In this document: in pieces, positions 23,683 through 31,884 of the stretch
Layout: every line of letters starts with the position of its first letter
Numbering within the stretch: position 1 is the first letter of the stretch
Assembly (NCBI GenBank): GCA_030263595.1
Contig: SZPG01000039.1
Coordinates: forward strand, 1-44,891
Length of the DNA: 44,891 bases
From: Chloroflexi bacterium CFX6
Lineage (GTDB): Bacteria > Chloroflexota > Anaerolineae > Anaerolineales > Villigracilaceae
Direction: 5' to 3'
The notes under the pieces: generated by a model
Seen by the model: the letters and a program-made list of their open reading frames with translations, nothing else
Database searches by the model: none
What the model was told of the DNA's origin: nothing
Position numbers and translations under genes: made by a program

Positions 23683-23726
23683 GCTGATCACTGATGACTG
23701 ATCACTGATGACTGATCACTGGTAAC
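23683..23726. repeat. Tandem short repeat (ctgatcactgatga) at the end of the hbd gene
   Basis: About three tandem copies of a ctgatcactgatga-like unit. The stop codon of the dehydrogenase gene lies inside it, so the last codon and stop are supplied by the repeat. Confidence 0.85.
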
Positions 23727-24564
23727 TATAAAACCCTCTCCCGCTCTTCCTTCCCAAATACCCCGCATCCACCATCTTCCGCAGCAGCGGCGCGGGGCGG
23801 TACTTGTCTTCGCCCAAATCGCGCTGCAAGACTTCCATCACGAACAGCACCACGTCCAAGCCAATCAAATCCGCCAGCGTGAGCGGACCCATCGGATGGT
23901 TCATACCGAGTTTCATCACCGCGTCAATCGCTTCGGGCGTGCCGACTCCCTCCTGTAGGGCAAACACCGCCTCATTGATCATCGGACACAGGATGCGGTT
24001 GGAGATGAATCCGGGCGAGTCGTTGGCTTCGACGGGTTCCTTGCCCATCACCCTGCACAGTTCCAGCGTAGTGTTCAATGTCGCTTCGTCGGTGGCAAGA
24101 CCCTTGATGACCTCCACCAGTTTCATCAGCGGCACAGGATTCATGAAGTGCATTCCGATGACCTTCTCCGGTCGTTTCGTGGCAGCGGCGATCTTGGTGA
24201 TGGAAATCGAAGACGTGTTGCTCGCCAAAATCACGCCTTCGCGCGCGTTGGCGTCCATGTCTTTGAAGATTTTGAATTTCAATTCGGGATTTTCCGTCGC
24301 GGCTTCGATGACAAAATCCGCCTCCTTCATCGCCTCCATCGTGGACGTGAAGTTGATTCGGTCTGCGGATGCCTTTTGCTCCGCTGTGAGCGTTCCCTTC
24401 TCCAACAGTTTCGCCGTGGACTTGGCAATGGTCGCTTTGGCTTTTTCGAGCGCGGCAGGGACGACGTCCATGCAAGTGACCTGATAGCCCGACGTCGCCG
24501 CCACCTGCGCGATGCCGTTGCCCATCGTCCCCGCCCCGATGATGAAGATGTGTTTAATGGTCAT
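23716..24564 (-). CDS. 3-hydroxybutyryl-CoA dehydrogenase
   Basis: 282 residues, the usual length. It reduces acetoacetyl-CoA to 3-hydroxybutyryl-CoA or the reverse, with NAD(P)H. Visible are the Rossmann motif [12 protein letters not shown] (8-19), [12 protein letters not shown], the NTSSISIT segment, [15 protein letters not shown] with the catalytic His, and the C-terminal domain with ESNDSPGF-like [21 protein letters not shown] and [20 protein letters not shown] thiolase gene 0.9 kb away on the same strand provides the preceding step, so the pair fits butyrate-type or acetyl-CoA chain elongation or degradation. Confidence 0.93.
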   Translation of the reverse strand: MTIKHIFIIGAGTMGNGIAQVAATSGYQVTCMDVVPAALEKAKATIAKSTAKLLEKGTLTAEQKASADRINFTSTMEAMKEADFVIEAATENPELKFKIFKDMDANAREGVILASNTSSISITKIAAATKRPEKVIGMHFMNPVPLMKLVEVIKGLATDEATLNTTLELCRVMGKEPVEANDSPGFISNRILCPMINEAVFALQEGVGTPEAIDAVMKLGMNHPMGPLTLADLIGLDVVLFVMEVLQRDLGEDKYRPAPLLRKMVDAGYLGRKSGRGFYSYQ

Positions 24565-24652
24565 AAAGTCTCCTGGTCTTGTTGTCGAATTGTCTCTTGG
24601 TCTGGTAGTCTGGTGGTCGGATGTTCAGATAAGTAGTCGGTCGAAATAAATT

Positions 24653-24859
24653 TTACAAAAATACGCTCCCGGCGGCGTCCCCGCCGCCGAGGACGGCGGC
24701 ATGAGCAGGAATTTGTTTTCTAAAAACCGTAGATAGGCTTTGATCGCGTAATCGAAAATCCTTTGCAAAGTTGCCCTGGTCGGTCAGGTCATAAACCAAA
24801 TTTGCCAATTCACGCGCTTGCTGCCATGCGCAGGCATCTTCAAATCGTTCAATTTTCAT
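24653..24859 (-). pseudogene. 5' fragment of a four-helix-bundle (IVP-type) gene
   Basis: The first 40 residues, MKIERFEDACAWQQARELAN then LVYDLTDQGNFAKDFRLRDQ, match the start of four-helix-bundle proteins related to those of 23S rRNA intervening sequences, normally about 120 residues. After LRDQ the frame turns into unrelated sequence and stops at residue 68. The gene is therefore truncated and probably inactive. The flanking gaps hold only short repeats of ggtctggtagtc and ctgactgaccgact type. Confidence 0.7.
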
Positions 24860-24926
24860 AAATCCTCCTGAGATTTTGGAATTTGACCATCCAACACTGC
24901 GACTGTCCGACCAACTGACTGACCGA

Positions 24927-25421
24927 CTACCCCTGCCGATCCCGCCAAATCTTATAGTTATTCTTTATCTGCTCGATGTGACCCGGAATATGCGCCGAGT
25001 AGATGTTGAGCCACTGCTCGAACGTGTAGGGTTCGTCATATTCAGGATGCTTGACCGAATGAGAGAAAACCTCGTCCGGTTGTTTCTTCAGCAGGGCATA
25101 CGTCGTCTTGCGGGCCAGGCGCACCACTTCCAGCGCATCTTCCCAACTCTGGTCGAGGTAGTCGAGTTCGACAGCCCACTTGTCCTGGTCGTAGCCCATG
25201 AGAGTCCCGCCGGGTTCGACGACCAACTTGCGGGCGCGGAGTGCGGCGTTCGATTCAGAATCCGCCAGATGCAACAACACCTCATGCACACTCCATTCCG
25301 TCGGCGCGGGCTTGAAGGTCCACACCTCGCGCGGAATATCGCGGAGCGTTTGCATCAATAAGTCGTAACCCCTGCCGTACAGCTCGATCTTCTCGTCGCG
25401 TTCCCGTTTCTCCATCACCAA
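24927..25421 (-). CDS. DinB-like metal-binding protein
   Basis: 164 residues forming the four-helix DinB_2 fold. W-S-V-H-E-V-L-L-H-L-A-D (about 43-54) holds the first metal His residues, and YSAHIPGHIEQIK near the C terminus the last ones. Family members are non-haem metal proteins, some being thiol transferases and others of unknown role. The first or third codon could be the start (MVMEKRER). The 52-bp gap to the thiolase stop is made entirely of attaccaatt-like repeats. Confidence 0.88.
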   Translation of the reverse strand: MVMEKRERDEKIELYGRGYDLLMQTLRDIPREVWTFKPAPTEWSVHEVLLHLADSESNAALRARKLVVEPGGTLMGYDQDKWAVELDYLDQSWEDALEVVRLARKTTYALLKKQPDEVFSHSVKHPEYDEPYTFEQWLNIYSAHIPGHIEQIKNNYKIWRDRQG

Positions 25422-25472
25422 TTCTCCAATCCTCTAATCTCCAATTACCAATTACCTGATTACCAATTACCC
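25417..25472. repeat. Tandem short repeat (attaccaatt type) before DinB-like gene
   Basis: Reiterations of ccaatt, attacc and ctccaat fill the gap between the two genes, and the first bases overlap the start of the DinB-like gene. The same words recur inside xseA at 30757-30783, and reverse-complement relatives in murJ. Confidence 0.85.
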
Positions 25473-25473
25473 C

Positions 25474-26673
25474 TCACTCCATCTCCACCGCCATCGCCAC
25501 CGCCTCGCCGCCGCCCAAACACAACGAAGCAATGCCGCGCTTCAGTCCGCGATCCTTCAAGGCGTAGAGTAGAGTCGTCAACACGCGCGCGCCGCTCGCC
25601 CCCAGTGGGTGACCGAGCGCAATCGCGCCGCCGTTTACGTTGACCTTGTTCCAATCCCAGCCCTGGTCGGCAAGGGCGTACCCGTCCGCGAGGACTTGCG
25701 CGGCGAAGGCTTCGTTCAATTCGATGAGGTCAACATCCTTCAACGTCCAGCCGATTTTCTTGAGCAGTTTTGGCATGGCGTGGGCGGGCGCGGCAAAGAG
25801 GTATTTCGGCTCCAGAGCGGCTTGCGCGTAGCCAACAATCCGCGCTAGGGGTTTGAGGTTCTTCTTTTCGGCATACGCGCGGGATGAAATCACCACTGCC
25901 GCCGCGCCGTCGTTCATCGTCGAGGCGTTGCCTGCGGTCACTTTGCCGTCGGCTTTGAAAACCGGTTTTAGTTTGGCAAGCGACTCCAGCGACGTATCCT
26001 TGCGCGGACCTTCATCCACGCTGACGGTGGTCACTTCGCCTTTGCGTCCGGGGATTTGGACGGGAACAATCTCCGGCGTAAACCGTCCCGCCTCTTGAGC
26101 CTCCACAGCCTTCTGGTGGGAGCGAAGCGCGTATTCATCCATCGCCTCGCGCGTGACCTCATACTCATCCGCGATGAACTCGGCGGCGCTGCCCATCGCC
26201 CAATTTTCGAACGGGTCCCACAAGCCGTCGTTGAGCAGGGCGTCGGTCATCTGGGTGTTGCCGAATTTCAACTCGCCCATGCGCCCGCTGACAAGATAGG
26301 GAGCGCGGCTCATGGATTCGAACCCGCCTGCGATGAAGAGCGACGCATCGCCCGCGCGGACGGCTTGCGCCGCCATCATCGCCGACTTCAACCCGGAGCC
26401 GCAGACCTTGTTGAGAGTCGTTGCGCTGACGGTGGCTGGCACGTTGCCGAAGATCAGCGCCTGCCGCGCCGGAGCCTGACCCAATCCCGCCGCAACGACG
26501 TTGCCCATGATGACTTCCTCCACTTCGCCGGGGTCAATGCCCGCGCGTTTGACCGCCTCTTCGACGGCGATGGCTCCCAGTTTTGGGGCGGGAATGCCGC
26601 TCAACGCGCCTTGAAACTTTCCAATGGGGGTGCGCGCTGCGCTCAAGATGACTGCTTCGTTTTCTTTGCTCAT
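25474..26673 (-). CDS. Acetyl-CoA C-acetyltransferase (thiolase)
   Basis: 399 residues, full length. It condenses two acetyl-CoA or cleaves acetoacetyl-CoA. The nucleophile is C91 in LNKVCGSGLK. The second half carries NVNGGAIALGHPLGASGAR with the catalytic His and SLCLGGGEAVAM with the second Cys. ELNEAFAAQ is also typical. Same strand as the 3-hydroxybutyryl-CoA dehydrogenase, separated by the DinB-like gene and the fragment. Regulation is not visible. Confidence 0.95.
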   Translation of the reverse strand: MSKENEAVILSAARTPIGKFQGALSGIPAPKLGAIAVEEAVKRAGIDPGEVEEVIMGNVVAAGLGQAPARQALIFGNVPATVSATTLNKVCGSGLKSAMMAAQAVRAGDASLFIAGGFESMSRAPYLVSGRMGELKFGNTQMTDALLNDGLWDPFENWAMGSAAEFIADEYEVTREAMDEYALRSHQKAVEAQEAGRFTPEIVPVQIPGRKGEVTTVSVDEGPRKDTSLESLAKLKPVFKADGKVTAGNASTMNDGAAAVVISSRAYAEKKNLKPLARIVGYAQAALEPKYLFAAPAHAMPKLLKKIGWTLKDVDLIELNEAFAAQVLADGYALADQGWDWNKVNVNGGAIALGHPLGASGARVLTTLLYALKDRGLKRGIASLCLGGGEAVAMAVEME

Positions 26674-26730
26674 TGGTTCTCCTGTTGGGTGATTGTATTA
26701 TACGCGAGAGGAATCGAGGGGTGGTTTTAA

Positions 26731-26757
26731 GTTGCAGGTTACAGATTGCAGGTTGAT
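26731..26757. repeat. Short tandem repeat upstream of the thiolase gene
   Basis: gttgcaggttacagattgca followed by ggttg, a tandem of a gttgcag-like unit, in the 139-bp gap between the thiolase start and the AlkD-like gene. Confidence 0.7.
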
Positions 26758-26812
26758 AAGCTGTTTGTAGGGGATTTTTGTTTGTTGCAGACTGCCTCGT
26801 TACCCGAAACGC

Positions 26813-27487
26813 CTAACCGATGTTCTTCAACGCTTCTCTCCTGCTCAGCGGATGCAGTTCCTTCGTCGCCTTCACGAACTTTTTCACCGGGGCGGGTTTG
26901 GTCCAGGCGTACTGCCGCAGCGCCCAGCCGATGGCTTTGTTGATGAAGAATTCATCCGAGCCGAGATTTTCGCGGATGATCTCGCACAGCAGGTCGAAGT
27001 CGGTCTCTTCCTTGTAGCCGAGTTGAAAGAGCAGCGCCGAGCGTCTCAGCCAGAAGTTATCCGATTTGCGCCATTTTTTCAAATACTTTGCCTTGACCTT
27101 CGGAAAACGTTTGAAATGCACGCCGACTGTGCTGCCCGCAATCGAGTCCACCGTGTCCCACCAGGACTTGGTGACGATGAGATATTCAAGTGTGGCGATG
27201 AAATCGGGTTCCAGTTTCTTTTCTAGTTTTCCAAGCAGGCTGACCGCCGCATATTGAAACTCCCGCTGGGACAGCGACCACAACTCCCGCACGATGACAT
27301 CCAGTTCCTCCAGCGGCGGAAGCCCATGCTTTTGGATGAATTCCTTTTGCAAAGCCGCGCGCTCGGGCGTTTTGATTCCCAAATACTCGAACTGGTCGCG
27401 CATGTACTTTTTCATCGGCGCGGCGTTCGCGGGGTTGGCGTTCGCCTCGAAGACTTTCTTCAGGGAAAGAACGTAGGGATGCATCAA
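26813..27487 (-). CDS. AlkD-like DNA alkylation repair protein
   Basis: 224 residues, all helical repeats. Segments typical of the family: MKKYMRDQFEYLGIKTPERA (24-43), ELWSLSQREFQYAAVSLLGK, WWDTVDSIAGSTVG, DNFWLRRSALLFQLGYKEET, FFINKAIGWALRQYAWTKP and LHPLSRREALKNIG at the end. AlkD proteins are HEAT-like DNA glycosylases that remove alkylated bases without base flipping. The DWW pattern appears as WWDTVD, with the catalytic Asp expected there. Start at the first or second Met. Confidence 0.92.
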   Translation of the reverse strand: MMHPYVLSLKKVFEANANPANAAPMKKYMRDQFEYLGIKTPERAALQKEFIQKHGLPPLEELDVIVRELWSLSQREFQYAAVSLLGKLEKKLEPDFIATLEYLIVTKSWWDTVDSIAGSTVGVHFKRFPKVKAKYLKKWRKSDNFWLRRSALLFQLGYKEETDFDLLCEIIRENLGSDEFFINKAIGWALRQYAWTKPAPVKKFVKATKELHPLSRREALKNIG

Positions 27488-27616
27488 GCCTCTGATCCTT
27501 GTCTCGCCTCAAATCGTGGAATGCCGGCACCCATACTATAGTACGTCAAGTCTGGAAAAACTACTGATGTTTGTCATGCCTTGAACGAAGCCTCCCTGCC
27601 ATGCGAGGCTTTGCGC

Positions 27617-29236
27617 CTAATTTGCGCCTTCGGGCGGCGTGTAGCGGACGGTCCAACTGCCGTCCATTTGGTTGGTGACGAATGAGTACGGCGTGGCGAT
27701 GAAAATCCACGTCCTGCCGGGCTTGAGCGGAATGAGATTGCCGTCCGAGTCCACAAAATAGATGGGGCGCGCCTGACCGGTCTTCTTTTCGTATTCGCGC
27801 GCCTTCGTACTCCAGCGAATGTCGTACTTCATCCCGTCGCGGAAGAGAAAGGCGAAGCCGCCATTGCCGAGTTCCAGGTCAATTTCCACGAGGGCGGGCA
27901 CGGGCGTTCCCTGATACTCGAATACTTCATGGTCGGCATAGATCACCACGATGTTTTCGAACTGCAGCTGCCGCCCCGTCAGGCGGTCAATTTCAGGGTG
28001 CAGGACCCCGGCGTTTTCCTGGGAGGTATCGTCCACGTAGCGCCAGTACGAGCCGGAAAGCGGGTCATAGACGAAGGCAGACTGGTTGCGATACGCCACA
28101 TACATGTTCACCCGGTTTGCGACCCAGCCCCCCGCCGGCGGGGTTTCGGAAAATACGTTGCTGGCGTAGTTGAATCTGCCCGACCTTGTCTTTTTATTCT
28201 CCTCGGCGAGCGCTTTCATCTTTTCGATGCTGATCATCGCGCCGCCGCTGGCTTCGTCGTGCGGGACGAGATAGCATTGCGGCAGTTTATCCAAAATCTC
28301 CAGCGTGGCAGAGGCATAGACAAAGCACGAGTTGAGGAAGAAGTCGTGAATGTCTATGAAAACCAGGCGCCCCGAGCGGATGGGTCCCACCTCGGCGGGG
28401 GGCATTTGGGTGGATTCGTTTACGGGTGGACTCACTTCCTCGGACAGGACCAGGCCTGCGTCCAGATGAAGAAGCGCGGATGTAACCTCCGCCTCCGCCC
28501 GACCCGATGCCTGATCCACATCACTATCCTTGTTCTCATCCCCGACGTTTTTCTCCGTAAATTTCAACCACGCGGGAACCTTGAACTCGACGATGTAATT
28601 CCCCGGCTCGACGTTGAACCCGTAATAGCCGTTTGAATCGCTCGTGGTTTGTTGAATTGGTTGATTCGAAGAATCAAACAAATTGACGCACACTCCGCCG
28701 ACGCCTTTTTCGTAATCTTCGTGCCTGCCGTTTGCATTTTCATCGAGCCAGATGCGGTTGCCCAGCAGTGTGGAGGTCTGGATGAACGGCTCGCGCCGCA
28801 CTTCGCAATCGCCGGTGACGGGGATTTCGGGTTCAGGAAATTCGCCGTAAAACGCGGCGAGGAAACGGGTGGCGCCTTCGGTGATGTAATGCTCGAAGAC
28901 CCAGGACGCGAACGAAAGCCCCGCCTGCGGGCGCGCCGCCACCGGAAAATGCGAAATGGACATCATCATGGCGGGCGTGCGCAGCAGGCTTGGGTCTTCC
29001 ACTTGCAAGCCGGTCAGCGGGTTGACCCCTGCCGGGAAATTTTGCAGGTTGGGTCCGTACGTAAACGGAGTGGAGATGCCCTGCGGTGTGGGGGTGAGGG
29101 TGGGCTGGGGTGTGCCGGCGGTCGCTGTGATGGCGGGGCTTGGAACCGGCGTTTCGATGGTTTCCTTTGCTTTGCAGGAAGAGATGATCATTAAGATAAG
29201 AAGAAAGGGAATTATTGTTCCTGTATGTCTCTGCAT
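27617..29236 (-). CDS. DUF3048 (YerB-like) lipoprotein with an inserted SdrD-B-like domain
   Basis: 539 residues, ATG after GGAG. A lipoprotein signal ends at ISSC (Cys20), followed by a Pro/Thr-rich spacer. Residues about 60-135 carry the N half of DUF3048 (NPLTGLQVEDPSLLRTPAMM, WVFEHYITEGATRFLAAFYGE). Residues about 157-247 are an SdrD-B/Cna-B-like beta-domain: LLGNRIWLDENANGRHEDYE, GGVCVNLFDSSN, TTSDSNGYYGFNVEPGNYIVEF. After that DUF3048 resumes (SGRLVFIDIHDFF, then GGWVANRVNMYV) and ends with GRTWIFIATPYSF. The protein should sit outside on the membrane. The reaction of DUF3048 is unknown. Confidence 0.8.
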   Translation of the reverse strand: MQRHTGTIIPFLLILMIISSCKAKETIETPVPSPAITATAGTPQPTLTPTPQGISTPFTYGPNLQNFPAGVNPLTGLQVEDPSLLRTPAMMMSISHFPVAARPQAGLSFASWVFEHYITEGATRFLAAFYGEFPEPEIPVTGDCEVRREPFIQTSTLLGNRIWLDENANGRHEDYEKGVGGVCVNLFDSSNQPIQQTTSDSNGYYGFNVEPGNYIVEFKVPAWLKFTEKNVGDENKDSDVDQASGRAEAEVTSALLHLDAGLVLSEEVSPPVNESTQMPPAEVGPIRSGRLVFIDIHDFFLNSCFVYASATLEILDKLPQCYLVPHDEASGGAMISIEKMKALAEENKKTRSGRFNYASNVFSETPPAGGWVANRVNMYVAYRNQSAFVYDPLSGSYWRYVDDTSQENAGVLHPEIDRLTGRQLQFENIVVIYADHEVFEYQGTPVPALVEIDLELGNGGFAFLFRDGMKYDIRWSTKAREYEKKTGQARPIYFVDSDGNLIPLKPGRTWIFIATPYSFVTNQMDGSWTVRYTPPEGAN

Positions 29237-29338
29237 AGAGTCTCCATGATTGGTTCTCCCCCTTTCCTGACCACAGGCGTTTGCGCCGGACGCAAGGGCG
29301 GCATGAACAAAGAGAAACGGGGTTGCTTCAATCCGTAT

Positions 29339-29836
29339 TCATCTATGTGTATCTGTGGTTTCGAACGCCTGCCGGATTCGTTGATACGTCTCCTCCAACG
29401 CCTCGGGTAACACGCGCGTTCCGCCGATGGTGGACATGAAGTTGGTATCGCCAGCCCAGCGCGGCACAACGTGGACGTGAACATGCCCCAGCACGCCCGC
29501 GCCCGCCGCTTCTCCGATGTTGACGCCCACATTGAACGATTGCGTCCGGTACACTTTGCGCAGGACGGCGGTGCAGCGTGAGGTCAGTTCCATCATTTCG
29601 GCGCGCGTCGCAGGGTCCAATTCTTCGAGGTTCGGGACGTGTTTGAAAGGGATGACCATCACATGCCCGCTGGTGTATGGGTAGCGATTAAGGATCACAT
29701 ACGCCAGTGTGCCGCGATGCACAATGAGATTCCCCGTGCTGTCCGCCTGGGCTTGCGCGCGGCAGAACACACAGCCGTCTTCTTTTTCGTGGTTTTCGAT
29801 GTATTCCATACGCCAGGGTGACCAGAGATGGTTCAT
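29339..29836 (-). CDS. HIT-family nucleotide hydrolase or transferase
   Basis: 165 residues from the ATG at 29836 (MNHLWSPWRMEYI), the usual start for this branch; the frame extends 12 codons further, but that part is not conserved-looking. It has a zinc-like CVFCRAQ near residue 22-28 and the catalytic HIT triad HVHVHVVPRW near residue 109. Members of this branch cleave Ap4A-like dinucleotides in the cytosol. GDTNFM and TRVLPEALEETY follow as usual. It is divergent from xseA, with about 105 bp between. Confidence 0.92.
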   Translation of the reverse strand: MNHLWSPWRMEYIENHEKEDGCVFCRAQAQADSTGNLIVHRGTLAYVILNRYPYTSGHVMVIPFKHVPNLEELDPATRAEMMELTSRCTAVLRKVYRTQSFNVGVNIGEAAGAGVLGHVHVHVVPRWAGDTNFMSTIGGTRVLPEALEETYQRIRQAFETTDTHR

Positions 29837-29941
29837 GAGGAAAGGATAAAAGATGAAAGAAAGTTTTCCCAATTATAGGCGAAAAACTGCATTCCTGATT
29901 TCCTATTCCCCATTCCCTCGTTTTCGATTATCCTACCCTCA

Positions 29942-31150
29942 ATGCAGCCCAGTCTTTTCCCTGAAACGCTTACCGTCTCCCAACTCACCTTCCGCATCCG
30001 CAAACTGCTGGAGGATGATCCCGAATTGCAGGATGTGTGGGTGGCTGGGGAGATCTCCAACCTGTCGCGCCCGGCGTCGGGTCACGTCTACTTCACGCTC
30101 AAGGACAAGAACGCTTCCCTGCGCTGCGTGATGTGGAAGACGGATGTCCTGCGCACACGCCCGAACCTTCAGGAAGGCGCCGCGGTTGAAGTGCATGGGC
30201 GCATCGCCGTGTATGAGCCGCAGGGACAATATCAACTGGTCGCCAATCTCATCCAGGCAAAAGGCGAGGGCGCGCTCTTTCAGGAATTTCTGCGGCTCAA
30301 AGCCATGCTCGAAGCCGAAGGTCTTTTCGATCCTGAAAGAAAACGCCCCATCCCCGAACTGCCGCGCAGGATCGGCATAGTCACCTCATCCACAGGCGCG
30401 GCATTGCGCGACATGCTCAACACCATCCGCCGCCGTTTGCCGATTGCGGAAGTGATTCTTGCACCCTCTCCCGTACAGGGCGTCGAAGCCCCGCCCGCGC
30501 TGGTCAACGCCATCCAATTCCTCAATTACCAGTTACCCGATGTCATCCTCCTCGCGCGCGGCGGCGGTTCCATCGAAGACCTGTGGGCGTTCAACGACGA
30601 GCGGGTCGTCCGCGCGGTTGCCGCCTCGAAAGTCCCCGTCATTTCGGGCGTCGGTCACGAAACGGATTTCACCCTGTGCGACTTCGCCGCGGATTTGCGC
30701 GCCCCCACTCCCACCGCCGCAGCGGAACTGGCGACTCAAACCACGCTGGACGACCTCCAATTGCAAATTACCAATTACCAATCCCGCCTCTTTGACTTAA
30801 TCTCGAACCTGCTCGCTGACCATCGAGCTTTGACCTCCTCCCTGGCGGCGCGCCTCAAATACGTCTCTCCCGAACGGCTCATCCAATCCGAGTTTCAGCG
30901 CCTCGACGAACTCTTCCGCCGCGCCCTCTCCGCGGTGACGCACCGCATCCAATTGCAGTCTGCCAGCGTAGATGGAATGTCGAAGCGGCTCGATGCGCTC
31001 AACCCGGCGGGCATTTTATCGCGCGGATACGCCATCGTCACCCGCAGGGAGGATGGAAAGGTCGTCGGCAAAATTTCGGATGCGCGCGGCGAAATGAACG
31101 TGCGCGTGAGCGATGGAGAGTTTGAAGTAATCCCGAAGCGCCAATCGTAA
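29942..31150 (+). CDS. xseA: Exodeoxyribonuclease VII large subunit
   Basis: 402 residues. Exonuclease VII degrades single-stranded DNA from both ends. The N-terminal OB fold is seen in LTFRIRKLLEDDPELQDVWV, EISNLSRPASGHVYFTLKD and VHGRIAVYEPQGQYQL (about 12-105). The catalytic domain has RIGIVTSSTGAALRDML, LLARGGGSIEDLWAFNDE and SGVGHETDFTLCDF, followed by a helical region and NPAGILSRGYAIVTR. Residues 273-280 (QLQITNYQ) fall in a run of attaccaatt repeats and may be an in-frame insertion. xseB follows after 23 bp, so they form an operon. Confidence 0.96.
   Translation: MQPSLFPETLTVSQLTFRIRKLLEDDPELQDVWVAGEISNLSRPASGHVYFTLKDKNASLRCVMWKTDVLRTRPNLQEGAAVEVHGRIAVYEPQGQYQLVANLIQAKGEGALFQEFLRLKAMLEAEGLFDPERKRPIPELPRRIGIVTSSTGAALRDMLNTIRRRLPIAEVILAPSPVQGVEAPPALVNAIQFLNYQLPDVILLARGGGSIEDLWAFNDERVVRAVAASKVPVISGVGHETDFTLCDFAADLRAPTPTAAAELATQTTLDDLQLQITNYQSRLFDLISNLLADHRALTSSLAARLKYVSPERLIQSEFQRLDELFRRALSAVTHRIQLQSASVDGMSKRLDALNPAGILSRGYAIVTRREDGKVVGKISDARGEMNVRVSDGEFEVIPKRQS
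30757..30783. repeat. attaccaatt-type repeat inside xseA
   Basis: caattgcaaattaccaatta followed by ccaat lies in frame in the variable helical region of the protein. The same words make up the intergenic repeat at 25417-25472. Confidence 0.6.
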
Positions 31151-31173
31151 ATCGTAAATTATTTGGAGTCCTC

Positions 31174-31419
31174 ATGCCAAAATCAAAATCCACCCAAAAA
31201 CCCGTCGAAGAATTGTCCTACGAAGAAGCTCTCGCTGAATTGGAAGGAATCGTCGAAGCGCTCGAAGGCGAACAGAACCCGCTCGAAGAGGCGATGAAAC
31301 TCTACGAGCGCGGACAAGCCCTCGCCGCGCACTGCGGCGCATTGCTCGAGTCTGCCCAGCTCAAAGTGCGGAAACTGGCTGGCGGGTCGCTGATCGAATT
31401 TGAAGAGGAATCCGAATGA
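31174..31419 (+). CDS. xseB: Exodeoxyribonuclease VII small subunit
   Basis: 81 residues, the usual size. LSYEEALAELEGIVEALEGEQ (17-37), EEAMKLYERGQALAAHCGALL and LESAQLKVRKL are typical; the protein forms a helical hairpin that binds and regulates the large subunit. It starts 23 bp after xseA behind TTGGAG, and its stop overlaps the next start (ATGA). The gap to xseA contains a tandem aatcgta repeat (31143-31162). Confidence 0.95.
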   Translation: MPKSKSTQKPVEELSYEEALAELEGIVEALEGEQNPLEEAMKLYERGQALAAHCGALLESAQLKVRKLAGGSLIEFEEESE

Positions 31420-31868
31420 ACCTGCTTGGCGTTCTTCAAAACAAGGTGTTGATCGCCGTGCTGACGGCATGGCTGCTGGCGCAGGCGTTGAAAATTCCCA
31501 CCGAATACCTGCGCTCGCGCCGCTGGCTGTGGGCGATGGTCTTTGCCGCGGGCGGAATGCCCTCCTCCCACACCGCGCTGATGGTTGCCGGCACGCTGGC
31601 GGTCGGGTTGTATCACGGCTTCGACAATCCCGTCTTTGCCATTGCGGTTGCCGTGACCATGATCATCGCGCACGATGCGGCGGGCGTGCGCCGCCAGGCG
31701 GGCAAACATGCCGAGCGTATCAACCTGCTTTTCGAGGAATTGCTCAAGGGGCATATCTGGAACGAGGACGAATTGAAGGAAGTCATCGGTCACACCCCGC
31801 TGGAGGTTATCGGCGGCATCCTCCTCGGTCTGCTCGTCGCCATCGTGCAGTGGATGGTGTGGAAATAA
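31416..31868 (+). CDS. DUF212 / divergent PAP2-like membrane protein
   Basis: 150 residues. Motifs WAMVFAAGGMPSSHTALMVAG (about 43-64), with the GGMPSSHTA signature, and later IIAHDAAGVRRQAGKHAERINLL match the divergent PAP2 family. Three or four hydrophobic segments place it in the membrane. The family is thought to act on lipid phosphates, though this is not proven. It overlaps xseB by the ATGA, so it is translated with it. It is convergent with murJ, 16 bp between stops. Confidence 0.92.
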   Translation: MNLLGVLQNKVLIAVLTAWLLAQALKIPTEYLRSRRWLWAMVFAAGGMPSSHTALMVAGTLAVGLYHGFDNPVFAIAVAVTMIIAHDAAGVRRQAGKHAERINLLFEELLKGHIWNEDELKEVIGHTPLEVIGGILLGLLVAIVQWMVWK

Positions 31869-31884
31869 GACGATGGACCGCGGC

